Source: JASEGV01 sp947085285 (GTDB taxonomy: Bacteria > Bacteroidota > Ignavibacteria > UBA10030 > BY39). Taken from it: DNA of 22,828 nucleotides. The notes under the pieces were generated by a model. That model did not search any database and had not been told where the DNA came from. It worked only from the letters and a program-made list of their open reading frames with translations. Of this stretch, positions 8,901-16,265 are shown in pieces. Numbering within the stretch: the stretch's first letter is position 1; each line of letters opens with the position of its first letter. Location of the stretch: NCBI GenBank assembly GCA_947085285.1, contig CAMTVZ010000181.1:1-22828 (forward strand), read 5' to 3'. Position numbers and translations under genes: made by a program.

Positions 8901-9309
8901 CGAAGTCTTACCACCCAAGGTTGGTTTTTCAGAAATTGCAAAGCAGCGCGATGAGATGAAACGAATAAAAGTTGTCCCAAATCCATACTATGCATCTCAT
9001 GAATTACAGATGGATCCATTTGATAATTATGTAACGTTTACAAATTTGCCACCTAAATCTAAAATCAGGATATTTAACTTAGCTGGTGATATGGTAAATT
9101 TTGTGGAACATGATTTTCAGGGTAGAATTGACAACAGCTCAGCTCGATGGAATTTAAAAAACCATGCTGGGATTCCAGTTTCAAGTGGTATGTACATTGC
9201 ACATATCGAAGGTTATGGACTTGATGAGTATGGGCGAGAAGTGAAAATCGGTGAAAAGGTGTTGAAGTTTGCCATATTCATTCAAGAAGAACGACTTGAC
9301 ACATTCTAA
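5932..9309 (+). CDS. Giant secreted surface protein with Fn3-like region and FlgD/T9SS-type C-terminal domain (paralog of 12936-16241)
   Basis: 1125 residues from the chosen ATG. The signal peptide is MKKIIVLFVLVFISNNLFA. The N-terminal half has INAWFRNDGEFF, a glycine-rich WPKGGKVHAIF segment, and an EF-hand/dockerin-like loop D-x-N-x-N-G-x-Y with a following DGD (bases 6391-6432). A fibronectin-III-like stretch follows (bases about 7330-7780: SIILSWDNEAEKFF, YNIYQ, YYFIVTAMAYG). The last ~115 residues are a FlgD-Ig/T9SS type A-like sorting domain: VVPNPYY, IRIFNLAGDMV, WNLKNHAG, PVSSGMYIAHIEG, KVLKFAIF. Such proteins are exported by Sec, carried through the outer membrane by the type IX machinery, and held at the surface or released. 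The tail ends in an extra charged stretch (QEERLDTF) absent from the paralog. Enzyme activity: none recognised. It lies in a probable operon between the receptor and a PorV-like barrel. Confidence 0.75.
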   Translation: MKKIIVLFVLVFISNNLFAVERDAKGTIPNFKPTIIDRKKMDINTINAWFRNDGEFFSDHSVSGPGFEWPKGGKVHAIFSSSMWIGAKIEGKTHVATVGHFGSELRPGMIINGKPDDYTKEVYRYYRVKPLEDTPETNRDFLEWPVEQGAPWFDKNKNGKYEPNDGDRPALIWGGEAIYPDIMMFAVYNDADPAYHTWIWGQSPPLGAEVRQTSWAYNRIGPFGQMIFMRFEIINKSDKNWDSTYLVVWSDPDIGDAFDDYVCVDTSTFDKKKNQQRNLGICYNGEAVDAPNQYGNNPPAVGYKYFQGPKLFTGNLNDTAYWSGNLIPRYKNLNVSGFNMYCNPGTGGCTNPDYWDPSRFHQTYNIMKGLTPTGKEWIDPTTNLPTKFVFTGDPVTGTGWIQPAVTQPTDVRFTMPAGPFTMGVGDTQQVVIGTIVARGSNHLTSITTLRQYADISQALFDNNFKLPPAPPAPKVNASWDNESIILSWDNEAEKFFNNDPKFRATWKFHAYNIYQTDDPLLRPTAKIERIGSYYVPGGAKIIQDSTDLPGVEGVVLKTVWEGETEGIVNYLKLTTNKLTAKPFVTGRPYYFIVTAMAYGDTAPYKLSMRMLESPMSNIVTVVPRNPVLGTEFPSGTHNQFIKHNRWLSNEYFDDAVQIKVVDPWRTSHGKYKITFEGSGIDVTSWKLWQTFGSANDSLLAIGTNFKDDENYPIVSNVMPKIIQLPVGLRRRSQSPPGLTYKGSRWFTGVRGIAMDDSIDGRGVAAYPTRKNFISSTSKLRSDSLRRVEIRFSTTNTQKAYRYVSNLQVFPPIPPVHPEYEKFILNQRVVGYGYQDYNKYRLNIPDSGWVVPFTVWEVDPIHNTNRQLDIAIVERNDSLYKRTSTPTNPDTTIYLNYGNVDGRWMPTTLTKNAVREGDELLIIFATDYSDSAKSMYTGTTTPLNLSRALRNLPVMYAVWMKKRDDRSTFKEGDVAILQPNYTLSAEKVFEFEVLPPKVGFSEIAKQRDEMKRIKVVPNPYYASHELQMDPFDNYVTFTNLPPKSKIRIFNLAGDMVNFVEHDFQGRIDNSSARWNLKNHAGIPVSSGMYIAHIEGYGLDEYGREVKIGEKVLKFAIFIQEERLDTF

Positions 9310-9333
9310 AATGAAAGTATAAGGAGAAAAGTC

Positions 9334-10374
9334 ATGAAAAGTTTGAAATTATTAAACATATTATTTGTTATAGTTCTTTTAATATCATTCACAATTGATA
9401 GTTTTGCTGGCTCGCCCAATAGGCGTGGCACTGCAGCCGCAACAGAATTATTAATACCAATAGGTTCAGCAGGAATTGGGTTAAGCGGTTCTACTTTAGC
9501 AAAGGTTCAAGGATTAGATGCTATACACTGGAATCCAGCTGGACTAGCTAGGAGTTACACTTCTTATGAGGTTATGTTTTCAAACTTATCTTATATTGCT
9601 GATATAGGTGTACATTACATTGCCATATCGGGCAATTTAGGAGATTTTGGAGTAATAGGAGCCAGCTTGAAAACATTATCGTTTGGAGATATTGAGATAA
9701 CCACCATAGATAAACCCGAGGGAACTGGAATTAGTTACTCTCCAAATTTTATGACTATTGGGTTAACTTTTGCGCGGCGGATGACAGATAGGATTTTCTT
9801 TGGTACTAACGTCAAGATGATTTATGAATCTGTGAGCAGGGTTGAAGCTACTGCTTTTGCTTTTGATTTAGGATTACAATATAAAGCTGGAGAAACAGGA
9901 TTCAATTTCGGTATTACTTTGAAAAATCTTGGGAGCAAAATTCGTTTCGATGGGCCAGATTTTGAAAGGTCAGTGCAAGACCCGAATCAACTTCCAGGGT
10001 TCCCACAACAACCACTAAGAATAAGAACTGCTGCTTTCGATCTTCCAACGACTCTAGAATTAGGATTATCATATAATTACAATTTGGCTACCGATCACCT
10101 ACTCTCATTTAATAGTACTTTTGTAAATAATAACTATTCGAATGATGACTACAGATTCGGAATCGAATATTCATATAATAATTTATTATTCTTACGTGGA
10201 GGTTATACCCTATCCCCCGATGTCCCAGCCAATCTCCAACAAATTTATAATTTTACATTTGGTGCAGGTGTCCAATATCAAATTTCTGGTGTAGAAATAG
10301 GGGTAGATTATGCTTATCGACCAGCAAAATTCTTCGCAGCAAATCAATGGTTCACTCTACGTTTAGGATTCTAA
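9334..10374 (+). CDS. PorV/PorQ family outer-membrane protein
   Basis: 346 residues with a signal peptide (about 1-25, ending DSFA). Family hallmarks are ATELLIPIGSAGIGLSGS just after the signal, WNPAG (66-70), a barrel of alternating strands, DYAYRP, and a terminal RLGF ending in phenylalanine. PorV (LptO) and PorQ are FadL-like barrels; in T9SS species PorV shuttles cargo with C-terminal sorting domains from the translocon to the attachment complex. The placement 24 bases behind a protein with such a sorting domain fits a dedicated cargo shuttle, but this is inference. AAGGAG at 9321-9326 sets the start. It is clearly homologous to 11336-12394 (GIEYSYNNLLFLRGGY against GIEYSYNDMLFLRGGY) and is the last gene before a terminator. 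Confidence 0.85.
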   Translation: MKSLKLLNILFVIVLLISFTIDSFAGSPNRRGTAAATELLIPIGSAGIGLSGSTLAKVQGLDAIHWNPAGLARSYTSYEVMFSNLSYIADIGVHYIAISGNLGDFGVIGASLKTLSFGDIEITTIDKPEGTGISYSPNFMTIGLTFARRMTDRIFFGTNVKMIYESVSRVEATAFAFDLGLQYKAGETGFNFGITLKNLGSKIRFDGPDFERSVQDPNQLPGFPQQPLRIRTAAFDLPTTLELGLSYNYNLATDHLLSFNSTFVNNNYSNDDYRFGIEYSYNNLLFLRGGYTLSPDVPANLQQIYNFTFGAGVQYQISGVEIGVDYAYRPAKFFAANQWFTLRLGF

Positions 10375-10393
10375 ATAAAATATATAAGCTCAC

Positions 10394-10429
10394 GGGTTGC
10401 TTTGAACTAAGAGCAACCCTTTTTATTTT
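10394..10429 (+). terminator. Rho-independent terminator of the receptor-cargo-PorV operon
   Basis: GGGTTGCT (10394-10401) pairs with AGCAACCC (10412-10419) around a 10-base loop, followed by TTTTTATTTT (10420-10429). The next gene's ATG begins at 10430, the very next base. Confidence 0.85.
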
Positions 10430-11323
10430 ATGATAATTGCATTTACAGGAATTATTTTAATACTTATTCTAAATACATTTGTTTTTTTTTCTCAACATGA
10501 CAAAATTAAAATTATTAACATTGACTCTTTACTACATAATCCAGTTTCATTTTCAATTGATAAAGAAGGAAATATCTATTTGGTAAGTAGCCAAGAAAAT
10601 TCATTAATAAAAATCGATCATAGAGGAAATATAATAAAACGAATTGGAGGGCTGGGCTGGGGGTATCTTAATTTTAACAAACCTATTGCAATTGATGTAT
10701 CAGATGGATTGAATGTGTTTATTTCAGATTTTTATAATCATAGAATTCAAAGATTCAACAAGAACCTAGAATATATCAGTACATTAGGCCAAGTAGTTGA
10801 AGAAAATACTACACACCAATTTAGGTATCCGACACTTATTGGCATAGATCGTTTTTCTAATTTATTCGTTTTTGATAGTGAAAATGGAAGATTTCTTAAA
10901 TATAATGTGACTCACGAAATCGAAAGAATATTTGGAGGATATGAATCAGGCGAAGCTCGTCTTTTCAATCCATCTAAACTTGTAATTGATAAAAATAATA
11001 ATCTATACGTATTAGATAAAAATAAAATTATTATCTATGATAATTGGGGGACACTAATAAAAGAAATCAAAAATATTGATTCTTATCATATTAATACTTT
11101 TACTGTTTATGATGAAATAATCTACTTAGTCAACCTAAATGAAATAATTGAAATTGATAGTGATGGGAATGTTTTACAAAAATATGATATTAATGAACAT
11201 GTATACTGGGACGAAAAATTAAATGTAATTGATATAGAAATAAAAGGTGATTATCTATGTTTATTGACATCAAAATATTTAATACTGTTACAAAAAAAAG
11301 AATTGGGTATAATCGGGGAATAA
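10430..11323 (+). CDS. Exported NHL-repeat beta-propeller protein
   Basis: 297 residues. A hydrophobic N-terminus (about 4-20) acts as a signal peptide or anchor. The body has repeated propeller blades of NHL type: SIDKEGNIYLVSSQENSLIKIDHRGNII, AIDVSDGLNVFISDFYNHRIQRFNKN, GIDRFSNLFVFDSENGRFLKYN, VIDKNNNLYVLDKNKIIIYDN, with linkers such as GGLGWGYLNFNKP and GGYESGEARLFNPS. About six blades fit the length. NHL propellers usually bind proteins or carbohydrates, and no catalytic motif is seen. The start is unusual: it follows the U-tract of a terminator, has no Shine-Dalgarno, and an in-frame stop at 10403-10405 excludes an upstream start. It is 12 bases from the next PorV-like gene, so co-expression and a surface role are likely. 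Confidence 0.75.
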   Translation: MIIAFTGIILILILNTFVFFSQHDKIKIINIDSLLHNPVSFSIDKEGNIYLVSSQENSLIKIDHRGNIIKRIGGLGWGYLNFNKPIAIDVSDGLNVFISDFYNHRIQRFNKNLEYISTLGQVVEENTTHQFRYPTLIGIDRFSNLFVFDSENGRFLKYNVTHEIERIFGGYESGEARLFNPSKLVIDKNNNLYVLDKNKIIIYDNWGTLIKEIKNIDSYHINTFTVYDEIIYLVNLNEIIEIDSDGNVLQKYDINEHVYWDEKLNVIDIEIKGDYLCLLTSKYLILLQKKELGIIGE

Positions 11324-11335
11324 TAGTATATTAAA

Positions 11336-12394
11336 ATGAATCAATGTATAAAAATTATGTTGTTAAGATTTAGAAAAACTTCGTTATTATATTTATCTTT
11401 TTTATTTTTATTAACGTTATTCCTTTCGCATCATTCATTCGGAGGGAAAGGGAGCAAAAAAGGAACTGCTGGAGCTTTAGAATTATTAATACCTATAGAT
11501 GCCCGCGGATTTGCCCTTGGTGGTTCTACAATTTCAATTACAAAAGGGGTTGGAGCTCTAACATGGAATCCTGCTGGTATTACACATCGGTCGAATGATT
11601 TTGAAATGCTTTTTTCACACCACGATTACATTGCAGATATTGGTGTCAACTTTGCAGCAATGTCAGCAAATCTTGGAGAGTATGGAAGTTTTGCCTTTAG
11701 TATAAAATCTTTAAATTTAGGTGAAATTGAAGAAACTACAGAAGATATGCCTGAAGGAACTGGAAATTATTTTTCCCCCTCCTTTTTTAATCTAGGAGCA
11801 ACTTATGCCAGAAATATTTCCGATAGACTTCGGGCAGGGATAACATTAAAATATGTATATGAAAAAATATATAAAACTTTGGCTGTAGGATTGGCATGGG
11901 ATGCAGGCGTTCAGTACATCGCAGGGAATACAGGTCTACACTTTGGTATTGTTTTGAAGAATGTTGGACCAAGCTTGAGGTATGAAGGTCCTGACCTTGA
12001 ACGAGATTATGAATTATCAACAGATTACCAAGTGTTTAGAAAAATTCAGATCAAATCTGCTACATTTGATCTTCCATCTTCACTCGAATTAGGGTTTGCT
12101 TACGAAAAGTCTTTTCTAGATGTTAACATATTTACTATCAGCGGTTCCTTCGAAAATAATAATTATGGGAATGATCTGTATAAAACTGGGATAGAATATT
12201 CTTATAATGATATGTTGTTTTTACGTGGTGGTTATATTTTAGTAACTGAGGAAAAAGAGTATATTTATCATTTAAGTTTTGGTGTAGGTTTGCACTACAT
12301 CATTGGAGCAATAGGTTTACAGATAGATTATGCTTATCGTCCTGTTCGTATTTTTAAAAATAATTCAATAATCAGTATACAATTAAACTTATGA
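11336..12394 (+). CDS. PorV/PorQ family outer-membrane protein (second complete paralog)
   Basis: 352 residues. A basic N-terminus and hydrophobic core (about 14-30) form the signal peptide; ATG codons at 11336 and 11357 are both possible starts and neither has a Shine-Dalgarno. Family marks are ALELLIPIDARGFALGGS (47-64), WNPAG (77-81), GIEYSYNDMLFLRGGY, IDYAYRP, and a barrel end IQLNL. Unlike the other two family members here, it ends in leucine, not phenylalanine. It is similar to 9334-10374 along its full length, including DMPEGTG against DKPEGTG and DLPSSLELG against DLPTTLELG, so the two arose by duplication. It follows the NHL gene and precedes ssb by 30 bases. Its cargo may be the NHL protein or the giant protein at 12936; this cannot be decided from the sequence. 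Confidence 0.85.
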   Translation: MNQCIKIMLLRFRKTSLLYLSFLFLLTLFLSHHSFGGKGSKKGTAGALELLIPIDARGFALGGSTISITKGVGALTWNPAGITHRSNDFEMLFSHHDYIADIGVNFAAMSANLGEYGSFAFSIKSLNLGEIEETTEDMPEGTGNYFSPSFFNLGATYARNISDRLRAGITLKYVYEKIYKTLAVGLAWDAGVQYIAGNTGLHFGIVLKNVGPSLRYEGPDLERDYELSTDYQVFRKIQIKSATFDLPSSLELGFAYEKSFLDVNIFTISGSFENNNYGNDLYKTGIEYSYNDMLFLRGGYILVTEEKEYIYHLSFGVGLHYIIGAIGLQIDYAYRPVRIFKNNSIISIQLNL

Positions 12395-12424
12395 AAAAAA
12401 TATTTTCTTAAAGGAGAAATTCTT

Positions 12425-12850
12425 ATGGCTACTAAAAGTCTAAATAAAGTAATGCTCATCGGAAATCTTGGAAAAGATCCTGAGCTTCGATATACTGCAA
12501 ATGGAACAGCTGTTGCCTCCTTCTCTATTGCCACTACAGATACTTGGAAAAATAATGAAGGGGTTGTGCAGGAACGAACTGAATGGCACAATATAATTGC
12601 GTGGAATAAATTAGCTGAAATTTGTGGTGAATGGCTTAAAAAAGGACAAAAAGTATATATCGAGGGAAATATTCGAACTCGCAATTATGAGGACAAAGAT
12701 GGTAAAAAGAAATATATTACTGAGATTTATGCCGATAATTTGATTATGCTCGGCGGTGGAAAGGGAGAATCGACTTCTCCTATGGCGCCTCAAGAAGAAA
12801 CTGGCATCATACCTCCATCAGGTCAACCAGACGATGATCTACCATTCTAA
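12425..12850 (+). CDS. ssb: Single-stranded DNA-binding protein
   Basis: 141 residues. The OB-fold (about 3-110) starts with SLNKVMLIGNLGKDPELRYT, followed by EWHNIIAWNKLAEICGEWLKKGQKVYIEGNIRTRNYEDKDGKKKY, classical bacterial SSB sequence. A short Pro/Gly/Glu-rich linker leads to the acidic tip DDDLPF (136-141) that recruits replication and repair partners. It coats single-stranded DNA in replication, repair and recombination. AAGGAG at 12411-12416 sets the start. In Bacteroidota ssb is typically beside gldE; here a GldE-like gene follows after one intervening large gene. Confidence 0.97.
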   Translation: MATKSLNKVMLIGNLGKDPELRYTANGTAVASFSIATTDTWKNNEGVVQERTEWHNIIAWNKLAEICGEWLKKGQKVYIEGNIRTRNYEDKDGKKKYITEIYADNLIMLGGGKGESTSPMAPQEETGIIPPSGQPDDDLPF

Positions 12851-12894
12851 TTCGAGTGAAGACATATTCTGATTTAGAAACATATATTCGATTT

Positions 12895-12923
12895 TTGTCA
12901 ATTAAATCAAATTATTTTAATAT
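12895..12923 (+). promoter_or_regulatory. Candidate promoter for the second giant secreted protein
   Basis: TTGTCA (12895-12900), a 17-base spacer, and TAATAT (12918-12923). Transcription would begin about 12930, after the GGAG at 12924-12927 that would serve the ATG at 12936. Either the mRNA is nearly leaderless or this match is chance and the real promoter lies upstream. Confidence 0.3.
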
Positions 12924-12935
12924 GGAGATTAGTAG

Positions 12936-15900
12936 ATGCGTTTCTATTTATTAGCATTATTTTTGTTGTTAATATTATTTATAAGTGTTGCGATAATTAA
13001 AGGGGGAGATAGGACATCATTTTTTAAAAAATCACTAATAGATAGCAAGCAAATTGATGTTAACCAAATTAAAGCTTTCGTTTACAATGATGGCGAAATA
13101 TTTTATGATAAACCTAATAAGAGTGCTGGATTTTTCTTCCCTAAAGGTGGTAACAAGACTGCTATTTATAGTGCCGGACTATGGATTGCAGGAATTGATA
13201 GAGATGGAAAGATACGGATGTCGGTAGTACAGAATAATCAAAGTGGATATCAACCAGGTCAAATAATTGGGATGTTTGATACAAAAATAAATGATTTTTC
13301 TGTGGCTGATAATCCGATGAAATCTCAATATAAAATATACAAAATCGTCAAACATGATTCATCAAGTTCCGCAGATGGTTCATACGATTCGTGGAGTTCC
13401 TGGCCCGTTCTTCAAGGTGCACCCTGGATTGATGCTGATGGTAACGGTATTTACAATTATAGAAAAGGAGATCGTCCAGTATTTTTTGGCGATCAACAAT
13501 TGTTTTGGGTTTACAACGATTTGAATTATTCTGGTCATATTAACACCAGTCAAACAATGCCAATAGGCGTGGAAATACGCGTTTTAATGTGGGGGTATGA
13601 TCAACAAGGTGCCTTAGGCAATACAATATTTTGTAGAATGCAAATTATCAATAAATCTGATACAAAGTTAGAAAACAGTTATATTTCATTGTATGCAGAC
13701 GTTGACATTGGATATGCAAAAGATGATCTCCCTGGGTGTGATACAACACTCAAAATGGGGTATGTCTATAATGGTACTCCAGATGATGTTGGTCTAAACG
13801 GTTATGCGAATCTTCCACCTGCGCTAGGCATCGATCTTTTGCAGGGAGCAGCTGTATATACGGGGGATCGTAATGATAGCATAAAAATAAATAGAATTTG
13901 GAAAAAGGGGCTTAAAAACCTTTCCCTTAGTTCATTTTCATATTTTGGTACTCAAGCTGGCATAGACAATGATCCACCAATAGGAACTTCCAAATTTGCT
14001 AAGATTGCTTACGATTATATGCAAGGTAGGCGAGGTTGGTATGATACAACACATATTGATCCCATAACAAAGCAATCTTCAAAATTTCCTTTGAGTGGTG
14101 ATCCGTTAGAAAACATAGGCTGGTTGCCAAGAAATAACAGACCAATTATAACTCCTCAAAACACACGAATTTTACTTTCAAGTGGTCCATTTACATTTGC
14201 TCCACAAGATACACAAGAAATTATATATGCTTACATTATCGCCCGGGGTAATGATAGGCTAAATAGTATTTCGTTGTTGAAGGCATATGATCAGGTGGTT
14301 GAGCAAGTATATAAATTAGATTTTAAGGTCGCCGGACCGCCACCTCAACCGAATGTAAAATATTCTGAACTTCCAAATGAAATTATTCTTGATTGGTCAA
14401 ATAACGATTCTACCGAAAATTATAACTTCTTAGGTAATCGTTTCCAAGGATATAATATTTATCAAGGTAAAACAACTAGTGGCCCTTGGAAAAAAATAAG
14501 AACTTACGATATAGAAGATGGTATACGGGAAATTTATGATTGGCAGATTGATAATTCGACAGGTTTTAAGTATTGGGCGCCCGTTGCTTACGGTACCGAT
14601 TCCGGAATTGAACATAATTTGAAAATTACAAAAGATATATTCACTAATTCTAATTTAGTAAATGGGCGCGAATATTTTTTTGCCGTCACATCATATTCTT
14701 ATAATGGAGATAGTACGACAATCGGGATTAGGCCAACAATGATGGAAAATTTTATTAAGCCAATTATTACTGTTCCACATTTTCCTCAAATCGGTTCAGA
14801 AATCCCTACAAGTTATGAAAGTATTCTCAAACATAATAGGCCAGGTGATGATGCTGTGAAGCCAGTTGTTATTCTTCCAACTGCACTTGATGGAAAAACT
14901 TATCAAGTTACATTTAATGGGGAAGGATCAAATGTAACATCTTGGAATCTTATAGAAAAATTTAGTGGAGATACGTTATTGAAAAATTGTACTAATTTTA
15001 ATGCAGATAAAAACTCTCCAATTTTTAATGGGTTTCAAGTTAAAGTTGCTAAACCACCGAGTGGTGTCAGAAAAGATACGGAAATTCCACCAGGGTGGAG
15101 TTATTTTAACAGCTCTCTTAATGTGACTACCAGTTCAACAGCATCCAATATTACATGGTTTAAAGGACAAGGTGGAACAATCCGTATGAACGCGATTGAT
15201 GCAAGTGGATTAACTTATCCAACAGTTATGAATTTTTTAAATCAGCAATCTAGATTGAGTCCAGATTCTTTATTGAAAGTAGAAATAAGATTTAGTAATA
15301 AAATAGTACAAAAGGCTTATCGCTATTTACAGAATTATCATATTTTTCCACCGAATAGCCCGGCGGATAGTTCATTCGAACCATATATGAAAAGGAGAGG
15401 TATTGGATGGGTTTATCAAGATTATAACAAATATCCTGCTCCGTTGCCGGATACAACTTTTGAAAATTCTTTGTTGGGTCCAGTAGTTCCTTTTACCGTG
15501 TGGGAAATTGATTCAACTGATGGTGATTTTATACCAAGACAGTTAAATGTTGCATTCGTTGAGAATAATGATTCTTTATGGTCGAAACCTGATGCATCTG
15601 GATTTAGGGTTTTCAAAGGTCGAGGTCGTATTGATGGTAAATGGGATCCTACCCCAGCTTTATTAGGTGGTGAAGAATTGTTGATTATTTTTAAAAGTAC
15701 TTATTCAGATACACCTAGAGAGGAGTATACGAAAGTTAATTTAGCTCGATTGAGTAAAACAGATATTATGTATATACTCTGGTTACGTAAGGCAGGGAAT
15801 GATTCCGTAAAATGGAATGAGGGCGACATCTTGACAATTTCACCTTATTATCCGTTACATACTCGACGTACTTATGAATTCGTTGCTAAAAAACAAACAT

Positions 15901-16241
15901 TTGATAATAAAATGTTGATGAAAAATCAATTGAACAAGCTGAAAGTATTCCCCAATCCTTATTTAGGTCATAATAGAGCAGAAAAATCGAATCTTGAAAG
16001 ATTTGTGACTTTTTCTAATCTCCCAAATGATTTTAAAATTCGAATATTTTCATTAGCTGGTGATTTGATACGCACAATTAATCGTGATTATTACGAAGCC
16101 AACAATAGTCCCTTTGTAAAATGGGATTTAAAAAATGATGCTGGTATCTATGTGGCTAGTGGAATTTATATCGCACATATTGAAATACCTGATGTGGGTG
16201 AAAAAACTCTGAAATTAGTTATTGTACAACCTGATCAATGA
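12936..16241 (+). CDS. Giant secreted surface protein with Fn3-like region and FlgD/T9SS-type C-terminal domain (paralog of 5932-9309)
   Basis: 1101 residues with a signal peptide (about 1-21). It is homologous in order along its length to the protein at 5932: IKAFVYNDGEIF, FPKGGNKTAIYSAGLWIAG, WPVLQGAPWIDADGNGIYNYRKGDRP (the D-x-D-x-N-G-x-Y calcium-like loop), MQIINKSD, PFTFAPQDTQE, an Fn3-like part (NEIILDWSNND, YNIYQG, YFFAVTSYSYNG), KAYRYLQNYHIFPP, VYQDYNKY, VVPFTVWEID, and GRIDGKWDP. The sorting domain starts about residue 1002: LKVFPNPY, IRIFSLAGDLI, VKWDLKNDAG, VASGIYIAHIE, ending in EKTLKLVIVQPDQ, a closer match to standard T9SS tails than its paralog. Probable surface or secreted structural protein; no enzymatic motif recognised. 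It sits between ssb and the GldE-like gene. GGAG at 12924-12927 is a plausible ribosome site. Confidence 0.75.
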   Translation: MRFYLLALFLLLILFISVAIIKGGDRTSFFKKSLIDSKQIDVNQIKAFVYNDGEIFYDKPNKSAGFFFPKGGNKTAIYSAGLWIAGIDRDGKIRMSVVQNNQSGYQPGQIIGMFDTKINDFSVADNPMKSQYKIYKIVKHDSSSSADGSYDSWSSWPVLQGAPWIDADGNGIYNYRKGDRPVFFGDQQLFWVYNDLNYSGHINTSQTMPIGVEIRVLMWGYDQQGALGNTIFCRMQIINKSDTKLENSYISLYADVDIGYAKDDLPGCDTTLKMGYVYNGTPDDVGLNGYANLPPALGIDLLQGAAVYTGDRNDSIKINRIWKKGLKNLSLSSFSYFGTQAGIDNDPPIGTSKFAKIAYDYMQGRRGWYDTTHIDPITKQSSKFPLSGDPLENIGWLPRNNRPIITPQNTRILLSSGPFTFAPQDTQEIIYAYIIARGNDRLNSISLLKAYDQVVEQVYKLDFKVAGPPPQPNVKYSELPNEIILDWSNNDSTENYNFLGNRFQGYNIYQGKTTSGPWKKIRTYDIEDGIREIYDWQIDNSTGFKYWAPVAYGTDSGIEHNLKITKDIFTNSNLVNGREYFFAVTSYSYNGDSTTIGIRPTMMENFIKPIITVPHFPQIGSEIPTSYESILKHNRPGDDAVKPVVILPTALDGKTYQVTFNGEGSNVTSWNLIEKFSGDTLLKNCTNFNADKNSPIFNGFQVKVAKPPSGVRKDTEIPPGWSYFNSSLNVTTSSTASNITWFKGQGGTIRMNAIDASGLTYPTVMNFLNQQSRLSPDSLLKVEIRFSNKIVQKAYRYLQNYHIFPPNSPADSSFEPYMKRRGIGWVYQDYNKYPAPLPDTTFENSLLGPVVPFTVWEIDSTDGDFIPRQLNVAFVENNDSLWSKPDASGFRVFKGRGRIDGKWDPTPALLGGEELLIIFKSTYSDTPREEYTKVNLARLSKTDIMYILWLRKAGNDSVKWNEGDILTISPYYPLHTRRTYEFVAKKQTFDNKMLMKNQLNKLKVFPNPYLGHNRAEKSNLERFVTFSNLPNDFKIRIFSLAGDLIRTINRDYYEANNSPFVKWDLKNDAGIYVASGIYIAHIEIPDVGEKTLKLVIVQPDQ

Positions 16242-16265
16242 CTAATAAATCCTAGCTGATATTAG

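Noticed and set aside
2866..9309. SusC/SusD-type glycan uptake pair
   Set aside because: The protein after the receptor has a signal peptide without lipobox, a T9SS-like tail and Fn3-like parts, with no SusD features, and no glycoside hydrolase is nearby.
12334..12684. 116-codon minus-strand ORF antisense to ssb
   Set aside because: It lies opposite a certain ssb gene and has Cys/Ser/Phe-rich antisense-type composition and no ribosome site.
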